A stretch of 64,000 nt of DNA from Magnetococcus sp. PR-3 (GCF_036689865.1 NZ_JBAHUQ010000002.1:62001-126000), one strand, 5' to 3'. Counted from the stretch's first letter, positions 34,887 to 43,674 are shown. Translations and numbers: made by a program. Notes: generated by a model not told the origin, from the sequence alone.

Positions 34887-35989
34887 TGAACACACCAACG
34901 ATAAGCGACAAGTATAATTTACCCAGCCAATTGGAGAGTAATTTTCTTCGTACGATTTCTGGCCTTTATCATCATCAAGGACACAATGAGCTTTTGGCAA
35001 TTATTGTTAATGCTCAAGTCCAAGTTGAGGAAGCTGCTCACTATGATAACTGGAACGGTGGTCTACATGGCCATGTTGTCCATCTTCACGTTCCAGAAGC
35101 CATATTCATTCAGAACGTTAGGAAACTCCCAAAATTTGAACAAACTATATGTGAAGACCTAAACACAGCAGCAAAGTACGATCACAGTCAGGATACTGAG
35201 CACTTTTATAGTGTTTCAATTCATTGTTTACATGATGAAACTCAAGATTGGAGGGTCTCATCAGGTGCGTTATTAGGATCATCAGCCAGTAATGAAAGCC
35301 CACCGGGAAACCCACATGTCATACCTGTTGAAGTTGAATCCAGGATTTGGGAACCCAATAAATATCGAATTTTCTTGAGCCATAAGGTCCCGTTTAAAAA
35401 AGAAACAGCAAAATTGAAAGAACAGCTTTCCTATTATGGTATTAGCTGTTTTGTTGCCCATGAAGACATCCATCCCGCCGAAGAGTGGCAGCATGAAATT
35501 GAGAATGCTTTAAACAGTATGCATGCTTTGGTGGCCTTGATAACTGATGATTTCAGTGACAGCCCTTGGACAGACCAAGAAGTTGGCTATGCTCTTGGAC
35601 GAGGTGTACCGGTTATCCCGGTCACACTCCAAACCAAAGACCCATATGGTTTCATTGGAAAAATTCAAGCTCTACGCAGCACTTGGGAAAACCAGTTACT
35701 ACCTTCTCAAGTAGTTGCCCTATTGCTGAAAAAAGACCAGGAACGGGTAGTCGATGGTTTGATACAAGGAATGAGGGATTGCCCAAATTTCAATATGGGA
35801 AATGAATTGGCAGATCAACTGCCTATTATTACGAACCTATCAGATATCCAGATTCGAAAGATGATTGAGATCTATGATTCAAATGGAGAAATTAGCGGTA
35901 GCTTTGGTTTTTCTGGGTCTAGTAGACACGGATATCAGGGGTTGCATCATCATCTGAATCGAATCACAGGAAAAAATTACGACTTTTAG
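34886..35989 (+). CDS. TIR-domain protein inside the hsd operon
   Basis: A 367-residue cytoplasmic protein with three parts. Residues 1-150 form an N-terminal domain with [19 protein letters not shown], a pattern I recall from other TIR or abortive-infection proteins but cannot name. A TIR domain spans about 165-260 ([10 protein letters not shown] at its start, [17 protein letters not shown], then [21 protein letters not shown]). Glu232 in WTDQE is the position of the catalytic Glu of bacterial NAD-consuming TIR enzymes. The C-terminal 100 residues end in a small domain ([21 protein letters not shown]) that I do not recognise. The ATG overlaps the hsdS stop (TGATG). The gene is AT-rich unlike hsdM and hsdR. 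An NADase defence effector is inferred. Confidence 0.83.
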   Translation: MNTPTISDKYNLPSQLESNFLRTISGLYHHQGHNELLAIIVNAQVQVEEAAHYDNWNGGLHGHVVHLHVPEAIFIQNVRKLPKFEQTICEDLNTAAKYDHSQDTEHFYSVSIHCLHDETQDWRVSSGALLGSSASNESPPGNPHVIPVEVESRIWEPNKYRIFLSHKVPFKKETAKLKEQLSYYGISCFVAHEDIHPAEEWQHEIENALNSMHALVALITDDFSDSPWTDQEVGYALGRGVPVIPVTLQTKDPYGFIGKIQALRSTWENQLLPSQVVALLLKKDQERVVDGLIQGMRDCPNFNMGNELADQLPIITNLSDIQIRKMIEIYDSNGEISGSFGFSGSSRHGYQGLHHHLNRITGKNYDF

Positions 35990-36014
35990 TAATTCCCACT
36001 GTATAGGAATATAC

Positions 36015-39000
36015 ATGATTACCGAAGACCAGCTCGAACAGCAGGCCATCGTTTGGTTTCAGGATAACGGCTACCAATACCAGCACGGCCCCGATATCGC
36101 TCCTGATGGGAATACCCCGGAACGGGCCGACTATCAGCAGGTAGTCCTAAAAAATCGCCTGCTGGATGCGCTGGCCCGCATCAATCCCCAGATTCCCCAG
36201 TCCGCCCTGGAAGAGGCGGTGCATCAGATCACCACCCCCAGTCACCCAGACCTGATGCGCAACAATCGCGCCTTCCACCAGATGATGCTGGAAGGGGTGC
36301 CGGTTGAGTTCACTGTGGATGAAGAAAAGCAGAGCGACCACGCCCGCCTGATGGACTTTGAACAACCCGGTAACAATGACTTTCTGGTGGTCAATCAGTT
36401 TACCCTTCAGGGCACCAAGCAGAACCGCCGTCCCGATCTGGTGGTGTTCATCAACGGCCTGCCCATCGCGGTGGTCGAGTTGAAGAACCCCGCTGATGAG
36501 AATGCCGATATCTGGGATGCGTATAATCAGCTCCAGACCTATAAGGCGGAGATCAGCGATCTGTTCATCACCAATACCGCCCTGGTGGTAAGCGATGGCT
36601 TAATGGCCCGTGTAGGCTCCCTTACCGCTACTGAAGAGCGTTTCATGCCCTGGCGCACCCTGGCCCATGAGAACGACAAGCCCATGCTCCAGTTTGAGCT
36701 GGAGACCATGGTGAAGGGGTTCTTCCATCCCGAGTTGCTACTGGATTACATCCGTCATTTCATCCTGTTTGAGACCGACGGCGACCTGATCATCAAAAAG
36801 ATTGCCGGGTACCATCAGTTTCACGCCGTACGGGAAGCGGTACGGGCCACCGTGATTGCCGCCTGTGACGCCCCCGAGCAGGTAACCCGCTTGAAAGCCT
36901 CCTACGACGAGTTGGAGAATCTGGGCAAGCGTAAAGGGGGTGTGGTGTGGCACACCCAGGGATCGGGCAAAAGTATCTCCATGTCCTGCTATGCAGGCAA
37001 ACTGCTGCAACAGCCGGAGATGAACAACCCTACCCTAGTAGTGGTGACCGACCGCAATGACCTGGATGGACAGCTCTTCCAAACCTTCAGCAGCGCCCAG
37101 GAGTCCTTGCGTCAAACACCCCAGCAGGCCGATAGCCGGGATACTTTGCGGGAGCTACTCAACAACCGCCAATCTGGGGGCATCATCTTCACCACGGTAC
37201 AGAAGTTCTCTATCCTGGAGGATGAAGCCAGCCATCCGATACTGAGTGAACGCACCAATATTGTGGTGATCTCCGATGAGGCCCACCGTAGCCAATACGG
37301 GCTAAAAGCCTCCCTCAACGAAAAGACTGGCACCTACAAGTTCGGCTACGCCAAACATATGCGCGACGCCCTACCCAACGCCTCCTTCATCGGCTTTACC
37401 GGCACCCCTATCGCCCAGGAAGACAAGGACACCCAAGCGGTCTTTGGGGGCTATGTCAGCACGTATGATATTCAGGATGCGGTGGATGATGGGGCTACGG
37501 TGCCCATCTTCTATGAAAGCCGTTTGGCCAAGTTGGATATCAACCAAGAGAAGATCGAAGAGCTTAACGACGAGGTGGAAGAGGTTGTCGAGGATGAGGA
37601 GGATCTCTCCACCCGTGAGAAGACCAAGGGCAAGTGGGCCGCCCTGGAAAAACTGGTGGGAGCCGACCCGCGCATCAAGGAGGTAGCGAAAGATCTGGTT
37701 ACCCACTTTGAAGCACGAACCGCCACCCTGGATGGTAAGGCGATGATCGTCTGCATGAGCCGTGAGATCTGTGTGCACATGTATGATGCCATCACCGCTC
37801 TGCGCCCAGACTGGGCAAAGGATGACCCGAACTCTGATGACGCTCCAACACCTGATGAAGGGGCCATCAAAATCATCATGACCGGTTCGGCTTCGGATAA
37901 AGCCTTGCTGACACCACACATCTACAATAAGCAGACCAAAAAACGGTTTGAGAAGCGGTTCAAGGATCCTGCTGATCCCCTCAAACTGGTGATTGTGCGC
38001 GATATGTGGCTGACGGGCTTTGATGCCCCAGCCTGCCACACCATGTATGTGGACAAGCCCATGAAGGGTCACAACCTGATGCAGGCCATCGCTCGGGTTA
38101 ACCGGGTTTTCAAGGATAAGCCCGGCGGTTTGGTGGTGGATTATATCGGTATCGCCAATGAGCTAAAACAGGCACTGAAGACCTACACTGACGCCAAAGG
38201 TAAAGGGGAGCCTGCACAGATCTCTGCGGAGGCATTTTCTGTACTGCAAGAGAAAATGGAAATTTGCCGTGGGATGTTCCATGGCTTTGATTATGGTGCC
38301 TATGAGACCAACGCCACCGGGTTGCTTGTACCAGCTGCCAACCATATTTTGGGCCTGGAAGATGGTAAAAAACGGTTCCTGGATGTGATACTTGCGATCA
38401 CCAAGGCATTCTCCCTTTGTGGCACGCTGGATGAGGCCAAACCACTACGTACGGAGATCGCTTTTTTCTCTGCCGTAAAAGCCGCCATTTCCAAGTTTAC
38501 CCGTGTGGATAAAAAACATACTGAAGAGAGCAAAAACAGTGCTCTAAAACAGATCCTGGATAATGCGGTTGTTGCCGGTGGTGTTGCCGACGTATTTGAA
38601 CTGGCCGGGTTGGACAAACCCAATATTGGCCTACTCTCCGAAGAGTTTCTAGAAGATGTGCGGAATATGGAGAACCGCAACATCGCCGTGGAGCTGCTGG
38701 CCAAGCTGCTGGAGGATGGCGTCAAAGCCAAATCCCGCAACAATGTAGTGCAGGAAAAAAAGTACGGCGACCGGTTAATGGATACACTTAAAAAGTACCG
38801 CAATCGGGGCATTGAGACCGCACAAGTCATTGAAGAGTTGATTGCCATGGCCAAGGAGTTTCAGGATGCCATGGAAAGGGATGAGGCATTGGGCTTGAAC
38901 CCAGACGAGATCGCTTTTTATGATGCCCTGGCCAACAATCAAAGTGCCGTGCGGGAACTGGGGGATGAGATCCTCAAAAAGATCGCTGTAGAACTGACAG

Positions 39001-39182
39001 AGAAGTTACGCAAAAGTACCTCTGTAGATTGGCAAGTTCGAGATAGTGTTCGCGCTAAACTGCGCAATTTGGTTCGCCGGACGTTAAAAAAATGGAAATA
39101 TCCGCCAGATAAGCAGCTAGAGGCCATCGAGTTGATTTTGAAACAGGCTGAGAGCTTATCTAACCAATGGTCTGCTTCTTAA
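36015..39182 (+). CDS. hsdR: type I restriction endonuclease subunit HsdR
   Basis: A 1055-residue motor and nuclease subunit. The N-terminal PD-(D/E)xK nuclease shows [21 protein letters not shown] (Asp, then ExK) and the family QxxxY as QLQTYK. The SF2 translocase follows, with Walker [13 protein letters not shown], motif [13 protein letters not shown], motif [12 protein letters not shown] and motif [12 protein letters not shown] long C-terminal helical domain binds the MTase. All key residues seem intact, so the complex should be able to restrict. The start ATG has AGGAA about 10 nt upstream. The stop codon lies inside the first of two 110-bp direct repeats. It is the last gene of hsdM-HEPN-MNT/hsdS-TIR-hsdR. 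Confidence 0.96.
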   Translation: MITEDQLEQQAIVWFQDNGYQYQHGPDIAPDGNTPERADYQQVVLKNRLLDALARINPQIPQSALEEAVHQITTPSHPDLMRNNRAFHQMMLEGVPVEFTVDEEKQSDHARLMDFEQPGNNDFLVVNQFTLQGTKQNRRPDLVVFINGLPIAVVELKNPADENADIWDAYNQLQTYKAEISDLFITNTALVVSDGLMARVGSLTATEERFMPWRTLAHENDKPMLQFELETMVKGFFHPELLLDYIRHFILFETDGDLIIKKIAGYHQFHAVREAVRATVIAACDAPEQVTRLKASYDELENLGKRKGGVVWHTQGSGKSISMSCYAGKLLQQPEMNNPTLVVVTDRNDLDGQLFQTFSSAQESLRQTPQQADSRDTLRELLNNRQSGGIIFTTVQKFSILEDEASHPILSERTNIVVISDEAHRSQYGLKASLNEKTGTYKFGYAKHMRDALPNASFIGFTGTPIAQEDKDTQAVFGGYVSTYDIQDAVDDGATVPIFYESRLAKLDINQEKIEELNDEVEEVVEDEEDLSTREKTKGKWAALEKLVGADPRIKEVAKDLVTHFEARTATLDGKAMIVCMSREICVHMYDAITALRPDWAKDDPNSDDAPTPDEGAIKIIMTGSASDKALLTPHIYNKQTKKRFEKRFKDPADPLKLVIVRDMWLTGFDAPACHTMYVDKPMKGHNLMQAIARVNRVFKDKPGGLVVDYIGIANELKQALKTYTDAKGKGEPAQISAEAFSVLQEKMEICRGMFHGFDYGAYETNATGLLVPAANHILGLEDGKKRFLDVILAITKAFSLCGTLDEAKPLRTEIAFFSAVKAAISKFTRVDKKHTEESKNSALKQILDNAVVAGGVADVFELAGLDKPNIGLLSEEFLEDVRNMENRNIAVELLAKLLEDGVKAKSRNNVVQEKKYGDRLMDTLKKYRNRGIETAQVIEELIAMAKEFQDAMERDEALGLNPDEIAFYDALANNQSAVRELGDEILKKIAVELTEKLRKSTSVDWQVRDSVRAKLRNLVRRTLKKWKYPPDKQLEAIELILKQAESLSNQWSAS

Positions 39183-39287
39183 CAACGGGTTAACACTTTT
39201 CCCGTGGGTGTGCATCTGGCCACAACCCGGTTAAAGGGGTATAGGGTACTACCCCCGTTGGGTCCCCTGGTTGTTTGCATTCAGTTA
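39177..39287 (+). repeat. direct repeat copy 1
   Basis: A 111-bp unit that begins on the last codons of hsdR (its TAA is inside) and is nearly identical to 39311-39420. The shared text includes GGTTAACACTTTTCCCGTGG and GGGTATAGGGTACTAC. Differences are a few substitutions near the start and a small indel near the end. Confidence 0.9.
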
Positions 39288-39310
39288 GCCTTTTGAACAA
39301 GGTGACTCAG

Positions 39311-39420
39311 TCTTAACAATTGGTTAACACTTTTCCCGTGGGTGTGCATCTGGCCACAACCCGGTTAAAGGGGTATAGGGTACTACTCCCGTTGGGTCCC
39401 CTGGTTTTTTCATTCAGTTA
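39311..39420 (+). repeat. direct repeat copy 2
   Basis: A 110-bp second copy of the unit at 39177-39287, 134 bp downstream in the same direction with 23 bp between copies. The pair suggests a tandem duplication or the scar of an inserted element just behind hsdR. I see no gene in it. Confidence 0.9.
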
Positions 39421-39585
39421 ACAGTTTTAAAGTTGGGTACCGTGCGTGTGCTGGTGGCCATGGCGTCCATCATTGATTTAAAGCCACGGGGAGTTAGGGG
39501 GATCTGCGGGGTGTTTTTTGGTCAGCCAGAGAAGCTGATTGAATGATATTTCATCAATCTTTTTTCCTCTTACTCTATGTAAACA

Positions 39586-39611
39586 TCCCCGTAATTCCCC
39601 GTACTCCCCGT
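39586..39611. repeat. three short TCCCCGT repeats
   Basis: TCCCCGT occurs at 39586, 39596 and 39605, that is, ACGGGGA three times on the minus strand at 9-10 bp spacing. They lie just downstream of the primase remnant and could be iteron-like remains of a mobile element's replication region. Confidence 0.55.
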
Positions 39612-39622
39612 ACGGCTTCAGA

Positions 39623-40027
39623 TCAGCTGCTACTGACAACCCTCCAGATGTTACTCTTTGTGGATGAATCTCTGGAGCTAACGAGCTTCAAACCACCTGC
39701 TGGCCTATGTTCAAACTTCTTGAGTACCAAGCCAACCTTCTGCATGGAAAGCTCCGCAAGACGGGGGACTTCGGCTAATGTTCGCAACGCATTATCCAAC
39801 CGTGACCATTCATCTTGAAACTCCGTGTAGGACCGGCTTTCACGCAATCGAGAAACCCTGACCGGCTCATCTTGAAAAATCATCTGCCACATTTGAAGCA
39901 GCTCTTCATGACTGGCTCTTTGAGGGTCTTCCTCAATGGTCGCATCAAACTTTGCTGCCACATCTTCACCACCAGCCCAAATCAGCGGCAGTCTGACCCT
40001 ACGATCCCACTCAGGAATGATGGGGCA
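39623..40027 (-). pseudogene. C-terminal remnant of a mobile-element primase/helicase
   Basis: About 134 codons survive. The text EWDRRVRLPLIWAGGEDVAA, then a LLQMWQMIF segment and KKFEHRPAGGLKL, ends in a RxV-type tail (NIWRVVSSS). This is how I remember the C-terminus of plasmid or phage primase-helicases of the AAA/TOPRIM kind. The upstream part is missing because the IS3 element starts at 40028, and no matching sequence follows beyond the IS on the other side. A deletion therefore accompanied or followed the insertion. No function is expected. It marks a former replicating or integrating element. Confidence 0.6.
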
Positions 40028-40047
40028 ACACTTTTCTGGACGGTTTT

Positions 40048-40914
40048 TTACGCAGAAACTGGGAATGCCAGATCGCACTGTTCAGGGGTCATATAGCCGA
40101 TGGTTGAATGCTTTCTCTGGCGGTTATAAAAGACCTCGATGTACTCAAAGATGGCCTGCTTAGCCTCTTCACGAGAGTTGAAAACAAAACCTCCGATCAA
40201 CTCAGTTTTCAATGTACCAAAAAAGCTCTCCGCTGGTGCGTTATCCCAGCAGTCTCCAAGACGGCTCATGCTTTGGAGATATCCCTTCTCTTTGAGCAGG
40301 CCAGTGAAAAGATTAGATGCGTACTGGCTTCCTCTATCGCTATGGACCCATCAAGCTAACGGGCGGCCTGCACTTGAAGAGGACATTCTCAAGGCGTCTG
40401 TTGCCAGTGATGCTTGCATATGGTCAGCCATAGACCATCCAACAACGCTACGCGAATAAAGGTCTATCCAAACAGCCAGATAGAGCCAGCCTTCTTTGGT
40501 CGCAACGTAGGTGATATCGCCCACATAGGCCTGATCTGGCCGCTCAGCGGTAAACTCACGGTTCAAGTGGTTTGGCGCTACGGGCAAAGAGTGATTTGAA
40601 TCCGTCGTGATGACCTTGAAACAACGCTGCGCTTTACACTCCAGATCAAGTTTGCGTTTGATCCTGGCAACCCGCCTCCTGCTGACGCGAACACCATGCT
40701 CAACCAAACAGCGGTGTATACGCCTCGAGCCGTAGGTTGCTCGGCTTCCATGAAAGATCTCAACGATCCATTCTCCTAAAAGCCTGTTTTCCTCTGTCCG
40801 GGCTGATTCTCGCCGGTTGAGCCAGTCGTAGTACCCACTCTTGGAGACACCCAATGCGCAGCAAAGGCTTTCAACAGAATGATAAACCCTTTGCCGCTGA
40901 ATAAAGGCGTACTT
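40048..40914 (-). pseudogene. IS3 transposase orfB, interrupted by in-frame TGA
   Basis: The DDE integrase-type catalytic part of an IS3 transposase. The N-terminal half reads GVSKSGYYDWLNRRES, with the first two catalytic Asp in YVGDITYVA and AVWIDLYSRSVVGW. A TGA at 40351-40353 then stops it. In the same frame the text continues VHSDRGSQYASNLFTGLLKE and CWDNAPAESFFGTLKTEL, which carries the catalytic Glu. Relatives have Gly at the stop position, so GGA to TGA is the likely change. The frame is also the same as that of orfA, separated by TAG at 40915-40917. Most IS3 elements use a -1 shift there. Only a readthrough or suppressor product could be active. Confidence 0.9.
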
Positions 40915-41208
40915 CTACTTCCTGTCTCTGGCAAAGTACGCGGCGGCTTTTTTTAAGATGATTTGCTCTTCTTTCAACTGGGCTAGCTCTTTACGTAGCT
41001 GCTTATTTTCCCTCTGAAGATCAACCATTCCAGGAGATTTGCCGCCTGCTTTCTTGGCTGCCGCTTGTGCCCGCCAGTTGTAAAGGTTCTTTGAATTGAC
41101 ATCCAGCTGCTCGGCGATCTCCGGCACGGATTGATCCGTGCTGTTCATCAGGTCGACAGCACGATCCTTGAACTCCTGGGTGTACCGTTTCAATTGTCGT
41201 TTGCTCAT
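40915..41208 (-). CDS. IS3 transposase orfA (helix-turn-helix protein)
   Basis: A 97-residue DNA-binding protein with an N-terminal helix-turn-helix (RYTQEFKDRAVDLMNSTDQ then VPEIAEQLDVNSKNLYNWR). A leucine-zipper-like coil follows (ENKQLRKELAQLKEEQIILK). It binds the IS ends. An A7 run near its end (LKKAA) is the usual slippery site of the family, but the -1 frame after it is not transposase. The orfB text lies instead in frame 0 behind the stop. Start ATG at 41208; a TTG just before is the alternative. Confidence 0.92.
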   Translation of the reverse strand: MSKRQLKRYTQEFKDRAVDLMNSTDQSVPEIAEQLDVNSKNLYNWRAQAAAKKAGGKSPGMVDLQRENKQLRKELAQLKEEQIILKKAAAYFARDRK

Positions 41209-41270
41209 CAAGACACCTCTTCTTATGTGGGAGTCCTATTCTCCCTCAGAAATGGTGTCCAGAAAAGTGT

Positions 41271-41507
41271 AACCACCTCAAAGACCAGGCCTTTATTGGA
41301 TGACGGGAAATGCCGCCATTGATCCAGCTTTCCCATCCAGTTAGCAGAGCCGTGAACGGTAGGGATCTGAAGCCCCAAAAGAAACTGAAAGACCTTGATC
41401 CAGGCCTTTAAAAAATAAACCACAATATGGCGCATGTACTGTTTACGAGGTAATAAAAATCAATAAGTTGAAACTGAAACCTGGAGAATCATTTGATCTC
41501 CCTCGAG
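41271..41507. other. IS3 right flank, no supported gene
   Basis: About 240 bp between the IS and the toxin-antitoxin operator. A 70-codon frame on the minus strand that runs out of the IS end matches nothing I know. The stretch is probably a scrap of the element disrupted by the IS. Confidence 0.35.
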
Positions 41508-41540
41508 AAGTGACTACAATGTAGTTATATGTAGTCACTT
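41508..41540. promoter_or_regulatory. operator of the toxin-antitoxin operon
   Basis: A perfect 11-bp inverted repeat: AAGTGACTACA at 41508-41518 and TGTAGTCACTT at 41530-41540. A further partial half-site (TGTAGT) lies in the middle. It sits 13 bp upstream of the antitoxin ATG. Ribbon-helix-helix antitoxins bind such repeated half-sites and repress their own operon, so autoregulation is likely. Confidence 0.75.
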
Positions 41541-41553
41541 ATCCTAAGGAACC

Positions 41554-41847
41554 ATGACCATGGCCGCAAAAGCATTTTCGGTACGCCTTCCCGAGGAGGT
41601 CAGAGACGAGCTGGCCTACCTCAGCGAAGCCACACACCGCTCGCAATCTTCCCTTGCCATAGAGATGCTCACTGAGCAGATCCACGCAAAATCCAGAAAA
41701 ATGAAGGCCATCCAAGCCGCCAAGCAAGACATCAAATCAGGGGTCTTTCACTCTGGAGAACAGGTGCTGGATTGGATGGAGAGTTGGGGAACAGAAAATG
41801 AGAAAGCCTCACCAGAGCCTGATCTTTTTGAAAACACTGAACTATGA
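41554..41847 (+). CDS. ribbon-helix-helix antitoxin (ParD/CopG-like)
   Basis: A 97-residue antitoxin. The first 45 residues give a ribbon-helix-helix fold (FSVRLPEEVRDELAYLSEAT then RSQSSLAIEMLTEQI). The rest is a flexible toxin-binding tail that is acidic at the end (ENEKASPEPDLFENTEL). The ATG at 41554 follows TAAGGA. A second ATG two codons on is possible. The stop overlaps the toxin start by 4 bp (ATGA), the usual coupled layout. Repression of its own promoter through the palindrome just upstream is expected. Confidence 0.88.
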   Translation: MTMAAKAFSVRLPEEVRDELAYLSEATHRSQSSLAIEMLTEQIHAKSRKMKAIQAAKQDIKSGVFHSGEQVLDWMESWGTENEKASPEPDLFENTEL

Positions 41848-42128
41848 AGCAGCTCAAACTCTCGAGACTGGCCAAAAAAGATCTTGATCACATCAAGCGC
41901 TACTACGACCAGATCAACCCAGAGATAACCATCAAGATCAGAGACCATCTCAAGAAAAGCTTCTTACTGCTCCGAGAGAATCCACACGCTGGGCATGCCA
42001 CGAACGACTATGATGTCTTCCAATGGCATGTCCCTGGGACCAAGTACACGCTTCCCTATATGATTGAAGAGGGGTCGATCATCATTCTCCGTGTCTATGA
42101 CGAGAGACAAGATGTCCGCTCAACCTGA
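41844..42128 (+). CDS. RelE/ParE-superfamily toxin
   Basis: A 94-residue small basic protein with the RelE/ParE fold text. It has LSRLAKKDLDHIKRYY at the N-terminus, a central helix (LLLRENPHAGHA) and the closing strands YTLPYMIEEGSIIILRVYDERQD. The LPY and ILRVYxxR pattern is nearer to ParE (gyrase poison) than to ribosome-dependent RelE, but I cannot separate them with certainty. Translation is coupled to the antitoxin by a 4-bp overlap. The pair may stabilise the mobile region. Confidence 0.88.
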   Translation: MKQLKLSRLAKKDLDHIKRYYDQINPEITIKIRDHLKKSFLLLRENPHAGHATNDYDVFQWHVPGTKYTLPYMIEEGSIIILRVYDERQDVRST

Positions 42129-42300
42129 CAAGAAGAGTAACCAACCAATAAGGCCCATAGGTTAGCGCTCAATACCTTGGACTTTACCCCACCAAGCTTA
42201 AGGTTCTGAGTCATGGAACCCCTTTCACCATGAAGTACTACACCCTGTACCCATGGTACTCTTCGTTGCCCCATGCCCCCCTCTAACCCCAAGATCTTCA

Positions 42301-42477
42301 AAAGTCACCCCCCATATGCTCCGCCATACCTTCGGCAGACTATGTGTGGATGCCAACGTCAACCTATGCATGATCCAACAGATGATGGGTCATTCGGATA
42401 TCCGTACCACACAGATTTATACCCACGTGTCGACGAAGGCTATGAGGGAGAATTTTTCAGAGGTGGTTCTTTTTTAG
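42301..42477 (+). pseudogene. tyrosine recombinase C-terminal remnant
   Basis: About 58 codons of a phage-type integrase: VTPHMLRHTFGRLCVDANVN holds the His-x-x-Arg box, and MMGHSDIRTTQIYTHVS the last His and the Tyr nucleophile. The N-terminal and first catalytic Arg parts are missing, and the 42129-42300 stretch shows no more of it. It is a decayed relic, distinct in sequence from the integrase at 50078-50998. It gives evidence of an earlier element here. Confidence 0.8.
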
Positions 42478-42592
42478 TTCATGAAAAGAGAAGCACTACA
42501 ATACTGACTAGATCTACAGGGTGATGTTCCAGTGGGCACCAAAATCCTGCGCTGAGGAAAACTTGGCCACAAATCGTGACCCCTTCCTATTA

Positions 42593-42623
42593 TGAAGCCC
42601 GCTTTTGATAAAAGCGAACATAG
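42593..42623 (-). repeat. 31-bp palindromic site, copy a
   Basis: Core palindrome CGCTTTT, GAT, AAAAGCG at 42600-42616. Read on the minus strand it fits the 11-9-11 layout shared with copies c, e, f, g and h: left arm CTATGTTCGCT, centre TTTATCAAA, right arm AGCGGGCTTCA. It is the first of the family from the left and lies in a gene-free stretch. Confidence 0.7.
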
Positions 42624-42741
42624 GAATCACAGGCTGAAAATCCTAATTAATTCACCCTTTTATGTTCACTTATTATCTGAACTGTTTCTCATTCATGAAC
42701 ACATGGGTTTATTATCAAGCGTTAAATGCCAGTTTTTGCAC

Positions 42742-42777
42742 ACCTGTACACTTTTTGGTAATTATGTGAACACTTTT
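42742..42777 (-). repeat. palindromic site, longer relative, copy b
   Basis: On the minus strand AAGTGTTCACA is followed by a 12-nt centre and AGTGTACAGGT. The arms resemble the 31-bp sites but the centre is 3 nt longer. It is most like copy d at 45733-45768. Confidence 0.45.
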
Positions 42778-42813
42778 GCTGTTGTTTGTATTTTTGGTAG
42801 TGCTGGACAAGAG

Positions 42814-42851
42814 CAGACATTGAAGGAAACAGATATTTCCTTCAAGGTCTG
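42814..42851. repeat. hairpin beyond hisF
   Basis: TTGAAGGAAA (42820-42829) pairs with TTTCCTTCAA (42836-42845) around a 6-nt loop. One mismatch further out, CAGAC (42814-42818) pairs with GTCTG (42847-42851). It lies 50 bp past the hisF stop and may end that transcript although it has no T-run. Confidence 0.6.
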
Positions 42852-42872
42852 AATATGGACATCTTATCAGAT

Positions 42873-42903
42873 GATATTCCAGTTTTGATAAAAGCGGGAA
42901 TTA
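42873..42903 (-). repeat. 31-bp palindromic site, copy c
   Basis: On the minus strand it reads left arm TAATTCCCGCT, centre TTTATCAAA, right arm ACTGGAATATC. The centre is identical to copy a. Its left arm contains the hisF stop codon (42901-42903), so the site touches the edge of the HisF/HisH module exactly. Confidence 0.65.
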
Positions 42904-43674
42904 CAAAAGGTTGAATAATTTCTGTTTAAGTTCTTCCTGACTTGGATAAGTAATCAATACCGCTCGATGGACACCTTTGAAAATAAATTGGCTACATGCT
43001 GCTACTGCCGTAGCACCATGTACAACGGCAGCATGCATACTCTCTAAATCTTTTGATCCACCGTGTGCAATCACAGGGATGGTTACCGCTTTTGAAATCT
43101 GTTGAATCAGATCCAAATCAAATCCAGCCATGGTACTTTCTCGATCAATAGCCGTGAGGAGAATCTCTCCCGCCCCCATGATCTCAGCATGATGAGCAGC
43201 CTTCACAGGGTCAAGGCCCGTACTTTTTGTTCCACCATTCCGAAAAACTCGCAATTGACCCCAGAAATTTTCTTTAACATCTATTGATACAACAATACTT
43301 TGGCTACCAAATTGATCGGCAGCTATGCGTACCAAGTCAGGATTTTTAAAAAAAGCACTCCCAATAATTACCTTCTCCGCTCCACACCGAAATACCTGGC
43401 GAATTTGATCTATAGAGGAGACACCTCCTCCAAAAGCCAGAGGCATAAAACACTCTCCGGCTACATTTGTAATTGTTTCAAAATCAGGGCAAACGCCTTT
43501 ACGGCTGGCATGTCCATCCAGCAGAACCAACTCGTCAACCTCCATATCATTGAAAAGTTTGGCCAAGTTAACAACATCGCCGATATACTCCGCCTTACTC
43601 ATTTTAAATGCCACTGGTTTCACCAACCGACCACGATCCATCAAGAGAGTAGGAATAACACGGACTCTACGCAT
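42901..43674 (-). CDS. HisF-like cyclase subunit of a sugar-amidation system
   Basis: A 257-residue TIM barrel of the imidazole glycerol phosphate synthase HisF family. Signs are the N-terminal IPTLLMDRGRLVKP, LVLLDGHAS, FGGGVSSIDQIRQVFRCGAEKV and VIAHGGSKDLE. The neighbours are a HisH-like glutaminase and a WbpG/PseA-type sugar amidotransferase, not other his genes. This trio is known from surface-sugar loci (P. aeruginosa wbpG-hisH2-hisF2). There HisH/HisF supply ammonia for amidination of an N-acetyl sugar. A histidine-pathway role is therefore less likely. The start overlaps hisH by 8 bp. Confidence 0.87.
   Translation of the reverse strand: MRRVRVIPTLLMDRGRLVKPVAFKMSKAEYIGDVVNLAKLFNDMEVDELVLLDGHASRKGVCPDFETITNVAGECFMPLAFGGGVSSIDQIRQVFRCGAEKVIIGSAFFKNPDLVRIAADQFGSQSIVVSIDVKENFWGQLRVFRNGGTKSTGLDPVKAAHHAEIMGAGEILLTAIDRESTMAGFDLDLIQQISKAVTIPVIAHGGSKDLESMHAAVVHGATAVAACSQFIFKGVHRAVLITYPSQEELKQKLFNLL

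Larger units (their letters stand above)
40028..41270 (-). mobile_element. IS3-family insertion sequence
   Basis: A 1243-bp element bounded by 14-bp terminal inverted repeats: ACACTTTTCTGGAC at 40028-40041 and its exact reverse complement at 41257-41270. It carries orfA and a broken orfB on the minus strand. No target-site duplication is visible (GCA on the left, AAC on the right), which agrees with rearrangement after insertion. It is probably immobile because orfB is interrupted. Confidence 0.9.

Noticed and set aside
37371-38072. 233-codon minus-strand frame inside hsdR
   Set aside because: Antisense shadow of a well-supported GC-rich gene, with no protein features.
41223-41435. 70-codon frame spanning the IS3 right end
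   Set aside because: Starts outside and runs into the IS; no domain; likely chance.
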